A stretch of 64,000 nt of DNA from Candidatus Babeliales bacterium (GTDB lineage Bacteria; Babelota; Babeliae; Babelales; Vermiphilaceae), in contig JAGVKD010000013.1 in the NCBI GenBank assembly GCA_020050795.1, forward strand, positions 27,833 through 91,832, read 5' to 3'. Shown in pieces: positions 1-7,858 of this stretch; the first letter of the stretch is position 1; every line of letters begins with the position of its first letter. A program made the position numbers and the translations under genes. The notes under the pieces are model-generated. The model was not told the origin of the DNA. It searched no databases and worked only from the letters and a program-made list of their open reading frames with translations.

Positions 1-132
1 GAACCCGATAAACATGATGATATGAGATTTTTTAAACTCAACGAACTACCGGAAAACATCCTTCCTGCGCACAAACAGGCGATTGAATGTATCCAAAAAA
101 ACATCAGTTATTCTGAGCACGGCTGGGAATAA
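1..132 (+). CDS. NUDIX hydrolase, C-terminal fragment (5' end outside window)
   Basis: The first 43 codons are open from the window edge to a TAA at 130-132. The peptide (EPDKHDDMRFF, then LNELPENILPAHKQAIECI and a final SYSEHGW) matches the tail of MutT-like NUDIX proteins, where an E-K-x-D-D-[LM]-x-[WF]-F segment and a closing Y-S-E-x-G-W are common. The NUDIX box itself would lie upstream and is not visible, so substrate cannot be judged. The convergent methyltransferase gene ends on the next base. Confidence 0.6.
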   Translation, partial: EPDKHDDMRFFKLNELPENILPAHKQAIECIQKNISYSEHGWE

Positions 133-966
133 TTAATTCTTTTTTTCAAAACTCAAAACATAATATTCCAAGAATCCACATTCCCATGCCTTTGCCCACA
201 TGCGGGCCCAATCTTGTAACTTTTGTTGAGATAGCCATTGATCAAAATAGGGAAATACATTTTTCCCTATTTCTTTTGAAACCGTGCAATGAAAGCCCGC
301 AGACTGAAACGCCTTTAAAACTTCTTCTACAGGCATCACTCTATCTACTGTGCCAATATTCTTTGGCATAAGCATTTTCAAACCTTGTACCGCCAAACGA
401 TCGGGAGCAAAAAAAGTAGTCACAACAACCTGTCCCGCTGGTTGTAAAACACGCCAACATTCATCAGCAAATGTTGCTAAAGATTGAAAATGTTGCGCCG
501 CCTCCACTGAATATATTTTTGAAAAAGAATTGGCCGCAAATGGCATATTCTCTGCTGATCCTTCGTGGAAACTAATATGTTGATTATGAGCGAGAACAGT
601 CTGATGCTTTGTTTCCGCCCTTGAGATTTGTTGATGAAGAAAATCCAAACCCTTAACAGCGTTAACTTTATAATTTTCCGATAAGCGAATGATCCCATCA
701 CCGCGACCACACCCAACTTCTAAAATAGTATCCGATGGCGTCGGATTAACTATGTTAAAAATATAATCATAGAGAGCTGCTTGCGATGCAATTCGTTCTG
801 CAATAGTTATTGTATGCTGTGGATCAATTTCTCCTTCATAATAACCATAATTGATATAACTATTCGAAGGAAAAAATTCATTCAATGCTACGTTATCATC
901 TCCATACAAATTCTCTAGAGATGTATACGGAACATTTTTATTAATGGCGTTATGATTTGAGCACAT
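133..966 (-). CDS. class I SAM-dependent methyltransferase
   Basis: A 277-residue protein with a Rossmann-type SAM-binding domain. Motif I is LEVGCGRGDG near residue 83, an acidic residue follows in GLDFLHQQ (motif II), and the motif IV/V region has SAENMPFAANSFSKIYSVEAAQHF followed by RVLQPAGQVVVTTFF, as in the Methyltransf_11 family. Such enzymes act in the cytoplasm on small molecules; the C-terminal 90 residues (with FPYFDQWLSQQKLQDWARMWAKA) do not identify a substrate for me. The ATG at 966 has only a weak distant AAGGA. It is convergent with the NUDIX fragment and may follow the atpA-tail remnant upstream. Confidence 0.75.
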   Translation of the reverse strand: MCSNHNAINKNVPYTSLENLYGDDNVALNEFFPSNSYINYGYYEGEIDPQHTITIAERIASQAALYDYIFNIVNPTPSDTILEVGCGRGDGIIRLSENYKVNAVKGLDFLHQQISRAETKHQTVLAHNQHISFHEGSAENMPFAANSFSKIYSVEAAQHFQSLATFADECWRVLQPAGQVVVTTFFAPDRLAVQGLKMLMPKNIGTVDRVMPVEEVLKAFQSAGFHCTVSKEIGKNVFPYFDQWLSQQKLQDWARMWAKAWECGFLEYYVLSFEKKN

Positions 967-990
967 ACAATGTATAAGTCCTTATTTTTT

Positions 991-1049
991 TAGTATTAAT
1001 TCTCAGATGGTGCAAACAGCTTGCCGAACTCTTTGGCAATGTCAATTAA
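991..1049 (-). pseudogene. remnant copy of the atpA 3' end (direct repeat with 3653-3711)
   Basis: This stretch matches 3653-3711 at 54 of 59 positions in the same orientation. On the minus strand it encodes LIDIAKEFGKLFAPSEN-stop, the exact C-terminus of the AtpA encoded at 3658-5160. Similarity stops abruptly upstream; the frame stays open to about 1121 but that part does not resemble AtpA. Four of the five differences are silent or lie outside the frame, so the copy may have come from a functional coding end. The two copies bracket the Sel1/TPR-RelE gene. Confidence 0.85.
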
Positions 1050-1100
1050 GGTGATATCCACTAAATGCCTGTGAGCTGGGATGGTATTAAAAACTTCTTG

Positions 1101-1120
1101 TTGAGCAAAATATTGCTCAA
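1101..1120 (+). promoter_or_regulatory. short perfect hairpin in the leader of the TPR-RelE gene
   Basis: TTGAGCAA, loop AATA, TTGCTCAA forms a perfect 8-bp stem about 58 bp before the start at 1179. It could be an operator half-site pair or an RNA hairpin. There is no U-tract, so a terminator is unlikely. A role is inference. Confidence 0.3.
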
Positions 1121-1178
1121 ATCAATATAAATATGATCTTAATAACAACTAAGATTAATAAAAAAGGGATGTGGTGCC

Positions 1179-3572
1179 ATGTCATGTAAAAATTTAATGT
1201 TCTTTTTGTTGAGTATCTTAACTTACAATGCTGCTATACCAATGGATGCACTGGCTTCAAAATTGATACAGGGATTACACGATTTAAACGATGGAAAGTA
1301 TATAGAAGCTCGAAACTCCTTGGAAATGGTATATAGAGATAGTCAACAGGAATCTGGTTTACGAGCGGCCGCAGCAAGGCCTCTGGCGTTAATTTTTCTC
1401 AAAGGTCTAGGGGTAAACATCGATCATCAAAAAGCGCTTAAGTATGCCAATGAAGCCTATAATATAGCAAAAAAATTATTCCATGTGTCCAATAATGATG
1501 CTCCTCGCATAGTATATGCTCTCGCAGCAAGTTATCTTGGAAGAATATATCGAGATGCCTTGGGAGTAGAACAAGATAATAAAAAGGCTTTAGAATATTT
1601 CACTGATGTTTATAACGCAAGTGAATATAAATCGGATATACAGGAACTGCAGCAGTTACAAACAGCCAGCGCATACGATCTTGGAGCAATATACAGGGAC
1701 TTAGGCGATCGCACCAGGGCAATTGAATTTTTTGAAAGAGCGCGGGCGCTAGAAGAATACATTCCCGAGATTGGTGTGATGGCTACAGATGCTCTTAAAG
1801 AGTTACAATCTAAAGATCTTGCAGATATTGAGTTTGGGGATAAATCGCGCAGGCTATTTGATTTGCAATTTAGCGCTCGACTTAACGGCAAAAAGTTTAG
1901 CGAACTCATCGATCTCGCTAAGAAACATAGCACCGAATTTATCCTTGCACGAGTTATGATACGCGATGCAGAAAATGCTCTAAGCTCTGTTTATTGTGGA
2001 GCCAATGATCTTATCTCATGGTTGTGGGGACCAACGGCACTGGATGCCTTCGGCAAAATTAATGACGAAGAAGTATTAGTTCTAAACGCTGCAAGAAAAA
2101 CACATCGTAGCGATATAGTAGAAGTACAATTCTTTGAATGGAATCCAAATCAACGTCTATTTCAATATATATTTAATGATAAAGAATTATTTGAAGGTTA
2201 TTCTGGACGGCGCAAGCGTCTATTTCTATGTACACAGAATTATAACAAACCTGCAATCCAAATAATTGCATCCTTTTCATTAAGTGAAATGTTTTTTTTA
2301 GGTTTAGGAGGCCCAAAGGACCTTACTAAAGCAAACGATTTGATAAATTTTGTTTTAAAACAACATAATTTATCACCAAGGCTGGCAACAGGTGCAAAAA
2401 TTAGGGCTGCAAGAATCGATTTAGATTTAGGACTTGAATACTATAAAAACAATCAATTCGATTTGGCTATGAAGCATTTGAAAAGAGCAGGATTCCAAAA
2501 AGTTGATGGCTCAGTGCAACTTCCCGCTCTAATGCTCCTTGCAAAAATATATGAGCAAAAGAAAGAGTTCAAACAAACACTATTTTGCATCGAAACAATA
2601 ATCACACTAGAGTCTGCCCCATCATCACGCAAATCATATTACGAGAAACTCAAAAAGGACATAGAAACAAAATTAAAGAAGCAATCCTCACCAATAGTTG
2701 CTGAAAAAACAACTGAGCTTGTTGCGAAAGGGGCTAAGTCTGTAGCTGCTGCAAAAAAACATAAAAAAAAGAAAAAAATAAAAGCTAAAGCGAAAAAAGT
2801 GCAATCCCAAGAGTCTTCCATCGCTCCCGCTCCTGACATATTAGCTCAACCAACAGCAGTCGCAATGATACCGGTCGAAACTCCACTACCGGCGGTAGAA
2901 ACTGAGGATAAACAACCCAGTCAAACTACACAACTTAGCGAAGAGCAAATAAGTAATTTAGAAGAAGATAACGTATTCAAAATCTCTGCCCTGATTGATG
3001 CTGAAAAAGTAAAATCCTTGCTTACAGAATTTGATAAAAGCTTTGCAGACTATTCAAACAATAGGCGCCACACAAGTTATTTACGAAATGCAAAAGAAGC
3101 ATTAAAAAAAGCCGAAGAATTACACATTGATGACCCAGAGCTGCAGGCTCGCATTGCCGATGCACAAATGGCACTTAAAAAGCTGCACACGGAGAAAGAA
3201 GAAGAACTGAAAGCAGAATCGACTGTCTCAAAAAGAAGAGTTTTTGATCCGTTTGGGGTAGAGAAAGATATAGCGCCCAACTTGCAAAAAAAATTAAAGA
3301 GTAGTCTGGAGGAGTTGGCTGAAAATCCTTCTGGCTCTGACTCAAAACAAATTAAAGGCACTAAGCAAAATATACGGCGCATCCGTATTGGCGATTATCG
3401 TTTATTCTACATCGTAACACCAGATCGCATTTGCCTTTTAAAAATAGTAAAAAGAGATGAAGCATATACCCCAAAGAACCTGGAGCAATATGACACTCGT
3501 GCTACGAGAATATTAAATAGAATAGAAGAAGAAAAAAAACTACCTCCCAAAGAAAAAGAAGAAGCATATTAG
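1179..3572 (+). CDS. secreted Sel1/TPR-repeat protein with C-terminal RelE/ParE-like toxin domain
   Basis: A 797-residue protein. Residues 1-27 form a signal peptide ending ALASK. Residues ~30-470 hold helical Sel1/TPR repeats (FLKGLGVNIDHQKALKYA, IYRDALGVEQDNKKALEYF, MFFLGLGGPKDLTKANDLI). A Lys-rich linker lies near 521-547, then a Pro/Glu/Thr stretch and a short helical segment. From ~690 to 775 the sequence reads like RelE/ParE toxins: LKSSLEELAENPSGSD, KQIKGTKQNIRRIRIGDYRLFYIV, LLKIVKRDEAYT. The Arg/Lys and Tyr positions expected of RelE-type mRNA nucleases are present (IRRIRIGDYR, KRDEAY). No small antitoxin gene is adjacent. ATG at 1179 has GGGA 9 nt upstream. Export plus a toxin-like domain suggests an effector or surface-bound toxin, but a non-catalytic RelE fold is possible. 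Confidence 0.7.
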   Translation: MSCKNLMFFLLSILTYNAAIPMDALASKLIQGLHDLNDGKYIEARNSLEMVYRDSQQESGLRAAAARPLALIFLKGLGVNIDHQKALKYANEAYNIAKKLFHVSNNDAPRIVYALAASYLGRIYRDALGVEQDNKKALEYFTDVYNASEYKSDIQELQQLQTASAYDLGAIYRDLGDRTRAIEFFERARALEEYIPEIGVMATDALKELQSKDLADIEFGDKSRRLFDLQFSARLNGKKFSELIDLAKKHSTEFILARVMIRDAENALSSVYCGANDLISWLWGPTALDAFGKINDEEVLVLNAARKTHRSDIVEVQFFEWNPNQRLFQYIFNDKELFEGYSGRRKRLFLCTQNYNKPAIQIIASFSLSEMFFLGLGGPKDLTKANDLINFVLKQHNLSPRLATGAKIRAARIDLDLGLEYYKNNQFDLAMKHLKRAGFQKVDGSVQLPALMLLAKIYEQKKEFKQTLFCIETIITLESAPSSRKSYYEKLKKDIETKLKKQSSPIVAEKTTELVAKGAKSVAAAKKHKKKKKIKAKAKKVQSQESSIAPAPDILAQPTAVAMIPVETPLPAVETEDKQPSQTTQLSEEQISNLEEDNVFKISALIDAEKVKSLLTEFDKSFADYSNNRRHTSYLRNAKEALKKAEELHIDDPELQARIADAQMALKKLHTEKEEELKAESTVSKRRVFDPFGVEKDIAPNLQKKLKSSLEELAENPSGSDSKQIKGTKQNIRRIRIGDYRLFYIVTPDRICLLKIVKRDEAYTPKNLEQYDTRATRILNRIEEEKKLPPKEKEEAY

Positions 3573-3618
3573 TTAGGCGATTATAAAAAATATAGAATTT
3601 GATTTGATTAATTTTAGC

Positions 3619-3656
3619 ACTAAAAAACCCACCATATTTCAGGTGGGTTTTTTAGT
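3619..3656. terminator. bidirectional rho-independent terminator
   Basis: A perfect 15-bp stem (3619-3633 with 3642-3656, core ACCCACC/GGTGGGT, 8-nt loop) with A-tract on the left and T-tract on the right. It lies between the converging TPR-RelE gene and atpA and can serve both strands. Confidence 0.9.
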
Positions 3657-3657
3657 A

Positions 3658-5160
3658 TTAGTTTTCAGATGGTGCAAATAGCTTGCCGAACTCTTTAGCA
3701 ATATCAATTAATTTTGCATACGTCGTATCGTTAATTTCTTCAGTCTGCGCAATGGTGCGGTGCAAGTCAGGGTAGACAGAACGCACATAGCTCACAAACT
3801 GCGTTGCAAAAAGATTCGTGTAGCGAATTTCTTGATGGTCCAAAAAGTGTTCTTTGAGCAAGAAGAGCATCAATGATTGATCCACAAACGAATAGGTCAC
3901 ATATTGCGGTTGCTTGAGCAATTCTATCGCCCGTGCACCACGTGCCAAGCGCCGTTTGGAAATCTCATCAAGCTCAGTACCAAACTGTGCAAAATCGAGC
4001 AACTCATGATACTGCGCCAATTCAAGACGAAGTGCACGCGTCATTTTCTTGATGGCCTTTGTTTGCGCAGCACCGCCCACACGCGAAACGGAAAGTTCCG
4101 CATTGATAGCTGGCCGCACGCCCTGATTGAATGATTTTGTATCAAGGAAAATTTGTCCGTCGGTAATCGAAATAAGATTTGTTGGAATGTAGGCAGTGAT
4201 ATCGTCACTTTGAATTTGTACAATCGGCAACGCAGTTATCGAACCGCCTTTTGCCAATTTGCCCGCACGCTCCAACAAACGAGAGTGCAGATAAAACACA
4301 TCACCTGGAAAGGCTTCGCGTCCTGGTGAACGGCGCAACAAGAGCGACATTTCACGAAACGCAACTGAATGATTGCTCAAATCATCGTAGACGATCAAAA
4401 CATCGTGGCCTTGATCTCTAAAATATTCGCCAATGGTGCAACCAGCATACGGTGCTATGTATTGATTCAGGACCGCTTCGCCCGCTTCTGCGGCAAGCAC
4501 AATTGTATAATCCAGCGCACCATTTTCATCGAGCAAGCGAATGAGGCGTGATAAGTTTGCTTGGCGCTGACCAATCGCGACATAAATGCACACCACTTCT
4601 TTGCCACGTTGATGCAAAATAGTATCGATAGCGATCGCTGTTTTTCCGGTGTTGCGATTGCCAATGATCAATTCACGTTGCCCTTTACCAATCGGTACCA
4701 AAGCATCAATCGCAACAATTCCGGTTTCCAATGATTCATTCACGGGGGAACGTTCTATAATGCCGGGAATGGTTGCTTCGATAGAGCGATATTCTTGTGC
4801 TTCGATTTCTCCAAGCCCATCGATAGGATGACCGAGCGCATTGATCACACGCCCAATAAGATTGTCCCCTACCGGAATTTTATAATCAGAACCAGTTCGT
4901 TTGGCAATTTCAAGTTCTGCAACGGGTATTGGTCCGAGTAAGAAAACTGAAACTGAATCTTCGTCTAGCTGCATGACAATCCCCTGGTTGCCACCATCAA
5001 ACTTAATCAGTTCGCCATATACTGCATTGGCCAATCCATGTATTTTACAAATACCATCGCCAACGCGTACAACTATTCCAATCTCTTCTAATTTTTGTTC
5101 GGGAACACCACTGAGCGCTTGCTCAAACAAGGAAACAAGATCCGTATTTTTGGCTTTCAT
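3658..5160 (-). CDS. atpA: F-type ATP synthase subunit alpha
   Basis: A 500-residue alpha subunit of the F1 head, the non-catalytic nucleotide-binding partner of beta. The Walker A loop is GNRNTGKT near residues 167-174 (the common form is GDRQTGKT), and the conserved SVSRVGGAAQTKAIKK segment carries the alpha Arg that reaches into the catalytic site. The N-terminal beta-barrel (VVRVGDGICKIHGL) and C-terminal helical domain are intact and length is normal. An ATG at 5160 has AAGGA 5 nt upstream and overlaps the atpH stop by one base; a TTG two codons earlier is less likely. It is the last gene of this cluster: atpG, atpD and atpC do not follow. Confidence 0.97.
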   Translation of the reverse strand: MKAKNTDLVSLFEQALSGVPEQKLEEIGIVVRVGDGICKIHGLANAVYGELIKFDGGNQGIVMQLDEDSVSVFLLGPIPVAELEIAKRTGSDYKIPVGDNLIGRVINALGHPIDGLGEIEAQEYRSIEATIPGIIERSPVNESLETGIVAIDALVPIGKGQRELIIGNRNTGKTAIAIDTILHQRGKEVVCIYVAIGQRQANLSRLIRLLDENGALDYTIVLAAEAGEAVLNQYIAPYAGCTIGEYFRDQGHDVLIVYDDLSNHSVAFREMSLLLRRSPGREAFPGDVFYLHSRLLERAGKLAKGGSITALPIVQIQSDDITAYIPTNLISITDGQIFLDTKSFNQGVRPAINAELSVSRVGGAAQTKAIKKMTRALRLELAQYHELLDFAQFGTELDEISKRRLARGARAIELLKQPQYVTYSFVDQSLMLFLLKEHFLDHQEIRYTNLFATQFVSYVRSVYPDLHRTIAQTEEINDTTYAKLIDIAKEFGKLFAPSEN

Positions 5161-5714
5161 CAATTTCCTTTGGCTACTAAAGACAACTCAAGTTGCCGAA
5201 GTTGCTGCGCAATGGAATGTTCCCACAAAAGCGTATGGCTCTGTAATCGAACACCCGCAATTAATCGCGTATCAACATGATATGTATATATATTATCGTG
5301 ACCAGTCGTGCGTGCAAGCAACTCTTGAATCTGATCTTTTTCTTGATCGCTTAATGCGACTGCACTTTTGATTACAAAGTCATGAATACCGGCACGTTCT
5401 TTATACAAAGTACTGATGCGGTAGAGAATATGTTCAAATAATGAGGCACGTTTATGCTCGAGTAAGAGTTGAATGACATTATCAACTGATTTGGGCAATG
5501 AAAATTTCTCGCACAAGAGCGTGATCTGTTTAGTTTTTGTCTCATCGTCGAGCGCAGATAGCTTCAAAAAAAAAGTGATTTTGTGATGAGCATGCAAGAA
5601 CTGGTAGGCCCGCATAAAATTTTCAGCATCTAAAAGTGTCAGATCTGCACCGAAAACATTCAAATATGCCTGTGCATATTTTTCACAAAGGTCAGCATGC
5701 AACGACAAGCTCAT
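5160..5714 (-). CDS. atpH: F-type ATP synthase subunit delta
   Basis: A 184-residue protein of normal delta/OSCP length. The N-terminal helical half (KYAQAYLNVFGADLTLLDAENF) and the C-terminal segment (DTRLIAGVRLQSHTLLWEHSIAQQLRQL, where bacterial delta usually has a D-x-x-[IL]-x-G-G/V motif) fit the family. Delta joins the b stalk to the top of alpha3beta3. GGAGGA lies 6 nt before the ATG. The start overlaps the upstream b gene by 4 bp (ATGA), so translational coupling is likely. Confidence 0.9.
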   Translation of the reverse strand: MSLSLHADLCEKYAQAYLNVFGADLTLLDAENFMRAYQFLHAHHKITFFLKLSALDDETKTKQITLLCEKFSLPKSVDNVIQLLLEHKRASLFEHILYRISTLYKERAGIHDFVIKSAVALSDQEKDQIQELLARTTGHDNIYTYHVDTRLIAGVRLQSHTLLWEHSIAQQLRQLELSLVAKGN

Positions 5715-6205
5715 GCGGATTCCTCCATGGTAGCAATCACCTGCTGAACATAATCATGCACTCGATTTTTTGCTGCAAACTTGCTCTCTAATAATGTTCG
5801 TGCTTTTTCCAGCGCTGCAGGCACCATAATACGCTGCGCGCGATAGAACTCAATCGCCTGCGCCTGTTGTTCAGCACGCTTTTTGACAATCTCAATCCGC
5901 TTATCACGGTCTGCCCTATGGGCATCCGATTCTGATTCTGCCACAATATGCCAGGTCGTGATTTTCTCTTTTAATAGTGAGCAGGCTCGCGCATCTTCTT
6001 TGATGCCTTTTTCAAGATTTCTTTTCTCCTGCTGCAGTTCTGCTGCCCGAGCCCTGAGACCATCTAAGCGCTCTTGCTCGGCACTCATATCTGCTCGAAT
6101 CACTTCGAGTCCATATTTTTTAAAGAAGTAAACACACAGAGCAATCAGAGCAGAAAAATTTATGAGGCGGAAAATGATGGCTATGATTTCACCATTAATA
6201 GTCAT
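5711..6205 (-). CDS. atpF: F-type ATP synthase subunit b
   Basis: A 164-residue protein with one N-terminal membrane helix (residues ~5-27, IIAIIFRLINFSALIALCVYFF) followed by a long charged, Arg/Glu/Ala-rich coiled coil (EQERLDGLRARAAELQQEKRNLEKGIKED). This is the peripheral stalk b-subunit plan. It overlaps both neighbours by 4 bp within the atp cluster. Sequence similarity to b subunits is low, as is usual for the family, so the call leans on architecture and position. Confidence 0.85.
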   Translation of the reverse strand: MTINGEIIAIIFRLINFSALIALCVYFFKKYGLEVIRADMSAEQERLDGLRARAAELQQEKRNLEKGIKEDARACSLLKEKITTWHIVAESESDAHRADRDKRIEIVKKRAEQQAQAIEFYRAQRIMVPAALEKARTLLESKFAAKNRVHDYVQQVIATMEESA

Positions 6206-6573
6206 TGCCGGCCTCCCAATCGTGTGGCAATAAGATTGGCTCCCTTATCAATCAAACGATCCATTTCATCTTGTGCGATGATGTTTGGCTCGAGATCAGG
6301 AGTGATATTGCGCAGAATTGCATCTTGCATATTTGCAGATGCAGGGCTTTGTTTTTGAAAATGTTTGTAACATGCTGCCCATAGATCGTCACGTTCTTGT
6401 GCTTTGTTTAACACCGCGAGCCTGGTTTTTTCAATGAGCATAGTGATAGATTCTTCGTGATCTTCTTGCTCCTTAATTGCAGCAAGTGTTGGCTTGAATA
6501 ACCAATAACGCAGAATCAAATATGCACAAAAAAAATTACCTGCTTGAACTATGAGAGTGGCATTAACATTCAT
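6202..6573 (-). CDS. second, short b-type (b') subunit of ATP synthase
   Basis: A 123-residue protein that starts like a b subunit: MNVNATLIVQAGNFFCAYLILRYW, a membrane helix preceded by the N-x-N-x-T-L-I pattern. The remainder is charged and helical but shorter than a typical b subunit and contains a Pro (ITPDLEPN) that would break a continuous coiled coil. It sits between atpE and atpF with a 4-bp overlap. Two b-like genes suggest a b/b' heterodimer stalk as in cyanobacteria and some other bacteria. The shortness could instead mean a decaying copy. Confidence 0.7.
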   Translation of the reverse strand: MNVNATLIVQAGNFFCAYLILRYWLFKPTLAAIKEQEDHEESITMLIEKTRLAVLNKAQERDDLWAACYKHFQKQSPASANMQDAILRNITPDLEPNIIAQDEMDRLIDKGANLIATRLGGRQ

Positions 6574-6589
6574 AAGACAGAATTTTTAT

Positions 6590-6841
6590 TTAAAGCGTGT
6601 AGCCAACATAAATTAACGCACATGCAATCAATGTTGCATAAATGAGCGCTGTTTCAACAATGGCCATAGACAAAAACATTGCCGTACGAACCGTTTTTGC
6701 GCTCTCTGGATATTTGCCCATGTTTTCACATGCTTTCATTCCAATGAAACCTTGCCCAAGCGCGGGTCCGATACTACCAATGCCAATTGCAAGGGCTGCA
6801 CCAAAAAAGGCTGCTGCTTTCGCGTAAAAAAGTCCTTCCAT
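6590..6841 (-). CDS. atpE: F-type ATP synthase subunit c, with Na+-type ligand set
   Basis: An 83-residue hairpin of two membrane helices. Helix 1 has the glycine-rich GIGSIGPALGQG; the loop is ENMGKYPE; helix 2 has the ion-binding carboxylate E63 in AIVETALIY. Gln30, Glu63, Thr64 and Tyr68, with Pro26, fall at the spacing of the Na+-binding site known from Ilyobacter tartaricus (Gln32, Glu65, Ser66, Tyr70, Pro28). This suggests Na+ rather than H+ coupling; that is inference from residues. AAAGGAG lies 10 nt before the ATG. No atpB (subunit a) gene precedes it, which is unusual. Confidence 0.95.
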   Translation of the reverse strand: MEGLFYAKAAAFFGAALAIGIGSIGPALGQGFIGMKACENMGKYPESAKTVRTAMFLSMAIVETALIYATLIACALIYVGYTL

Positions 6842-6901
6842 AGCGTCAGGCTCCTTTCACTCAAAAAGTGTTAACATAAATAAAATGGCTATTTTAAACT
6901 T

Positions 6902-6931
6902 ATTCTAGCCTACTTTTTCATCTTTTTACAA
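6902..6931 (-). promoter_or_regulatory. candidate sigma70 promoter for the atp cluster
   Basis: On the minus strand TTGTAA (6931-6926) and TAGAAT (6907-6902) are separated by 18 bp, and transcription would start ~55-60 bp before the atpE ATG. The -35 overlaps the stop codon of the upstream kinase gene. Confidence 0.45.
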
Positions 6932-7657
6932 GGACATCGATGATTGACGCGCCTTGTAAAGTGGTCTTATAGCATGTTCTGACAAAAAAGACGCTACTTT
7001 TTCTATATGTCGTTGCTGTTCAGCTTCACTATTTTCAAAATCATTATTGCATTCGAGAATCAATACTGGCACATCTTTTAGGTAACCTGCAACACCCTCT
7101 TTCTGCAACAACCATGTATCATGCTTTTCATGCAAGCGATTTAAGTAATCAAAGGGCACGCCTTCTTCTTCGAATCGATTGCGCTTTTTCAAGCGGCTAT
7201 GACACACATCTGGCTCACCGCGTAAATAAATAAATCCGGTTGGCTTTGGTACATAATTATCAACTAACCAAGAAAACCATTCTTGATACAATTTCCATTC
7301 AAGCGCAGACATGAATCCTTGTTCGAATGCATTTTTTGCAAAACAATAGCGATCAGAAAAAACTGACCGCTCAAGAACCTGAATACCTGTTGCATTCACT
7401 TTCGCATGTGCTTCTTGTTCCATCACACGGGTGACAAATGCATATGATTGGAATGTATATGCCCAACGCGCGGTATCTTTATAAAATTTATCAAGCAAGT
7501 TCTGGCCATCCACGACTGTTTGCCATTTTTCATGCGGCTCAAAAACAACCTGCACATCGAGATTGTTTTGAATAATTTTTAGAAATGTGGATTTGCCAGC
7601 GCCAATGTTGCCTTCAACAATAAAACATTTTGGCCCTAATCCATTAACAACGTTCAT
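6926..7657 (-). CDS. deoxynucleoside kinase (dNK/dGK/dCK family)
   Basis: A 243-residue P-loop kinase. The Walker A motif is EGNIGAGKST at residues ~16-25, followed by the family ERS signature (LERSVFSDRYCFAKN) and the lid-region Arg pair (CHSRLKKRNRFEEEGVPFDYLNRLHEKHDTWL). These enzymes phosphorylate deoxynucleosides to monophosphates, a salvage step. The ATG at 7657 has AGAAAGG at good spacing; a TTG two codons upstream is less likely. It precedes atpE by 84 bp on the same strand and is probably its own unit. Salvage fits an organism living on host nucleosides. Confidence 0.88.
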   Translation of the reverse strand: MNVVNGLGPKCFIVEGNIGAGKSTFLKIIQNNLDVQVVFEPHEKWQTVVDGQNLLDKFYKDTARWAYTFQSYAFVTRVMEQEAHAKVNATGIQVLERSVFSDRYCFAKNAFEQGFMSALEWKLYQEWFSWLVDNYVPKPTGFIYLRGEPDVCHSRLKKRNRFEEEGVPFDYLNRLHEKHDTWLLQKEGVAGYLKDVPVLILECNNDFENSEAEQQRHIEKVASFLSEHAIRPLYKARQSSMSL

Positions 7658-7792
7658 CCACAAACCTTTCTGTGCCTAAAAAAACCGTTTTTAACCTAAC
7701 CTCAGAATAGCCTTTCTTGCAAAAAAATCGAACGGCTGATATGTATTATACGGGCTTTATCTGCCCATTTTTTATAAAGAAGCATAATAAAA

Positions 7793-7840
7793 GAGTCTGT
7801 TTTATTGGTCAGTTTCTCAATTTTTCTCCTGAACAGACTC
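7793..7840 (+). promoter_or_regulatory. leader hairpin upstream of the outer-membrane-type gene
   Basis: GAGTCTGTT (7793-7801) pairs perfectly with AACAGACTC (7832-7840) across a 30-nt pyrimidine-rich loop, 18 bp before the start at 7859. The purine-rich ribosome site lies just 3' of the stem. It may be a translational control or mRNA-stabilising element. Promoter elements upstream are not clear. Confidence 0.35.
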
Positions 7841-7858
7841 CTAAAAAAAAAGAAGATC

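Noticed and set aside
4901..5371. Plus-strand open frame of 156 residues across atpA/atpH
   Set aside because: It is a shadow of two conserved minus-strand genes, Ser-rich because of codon use, with no ribosome site.
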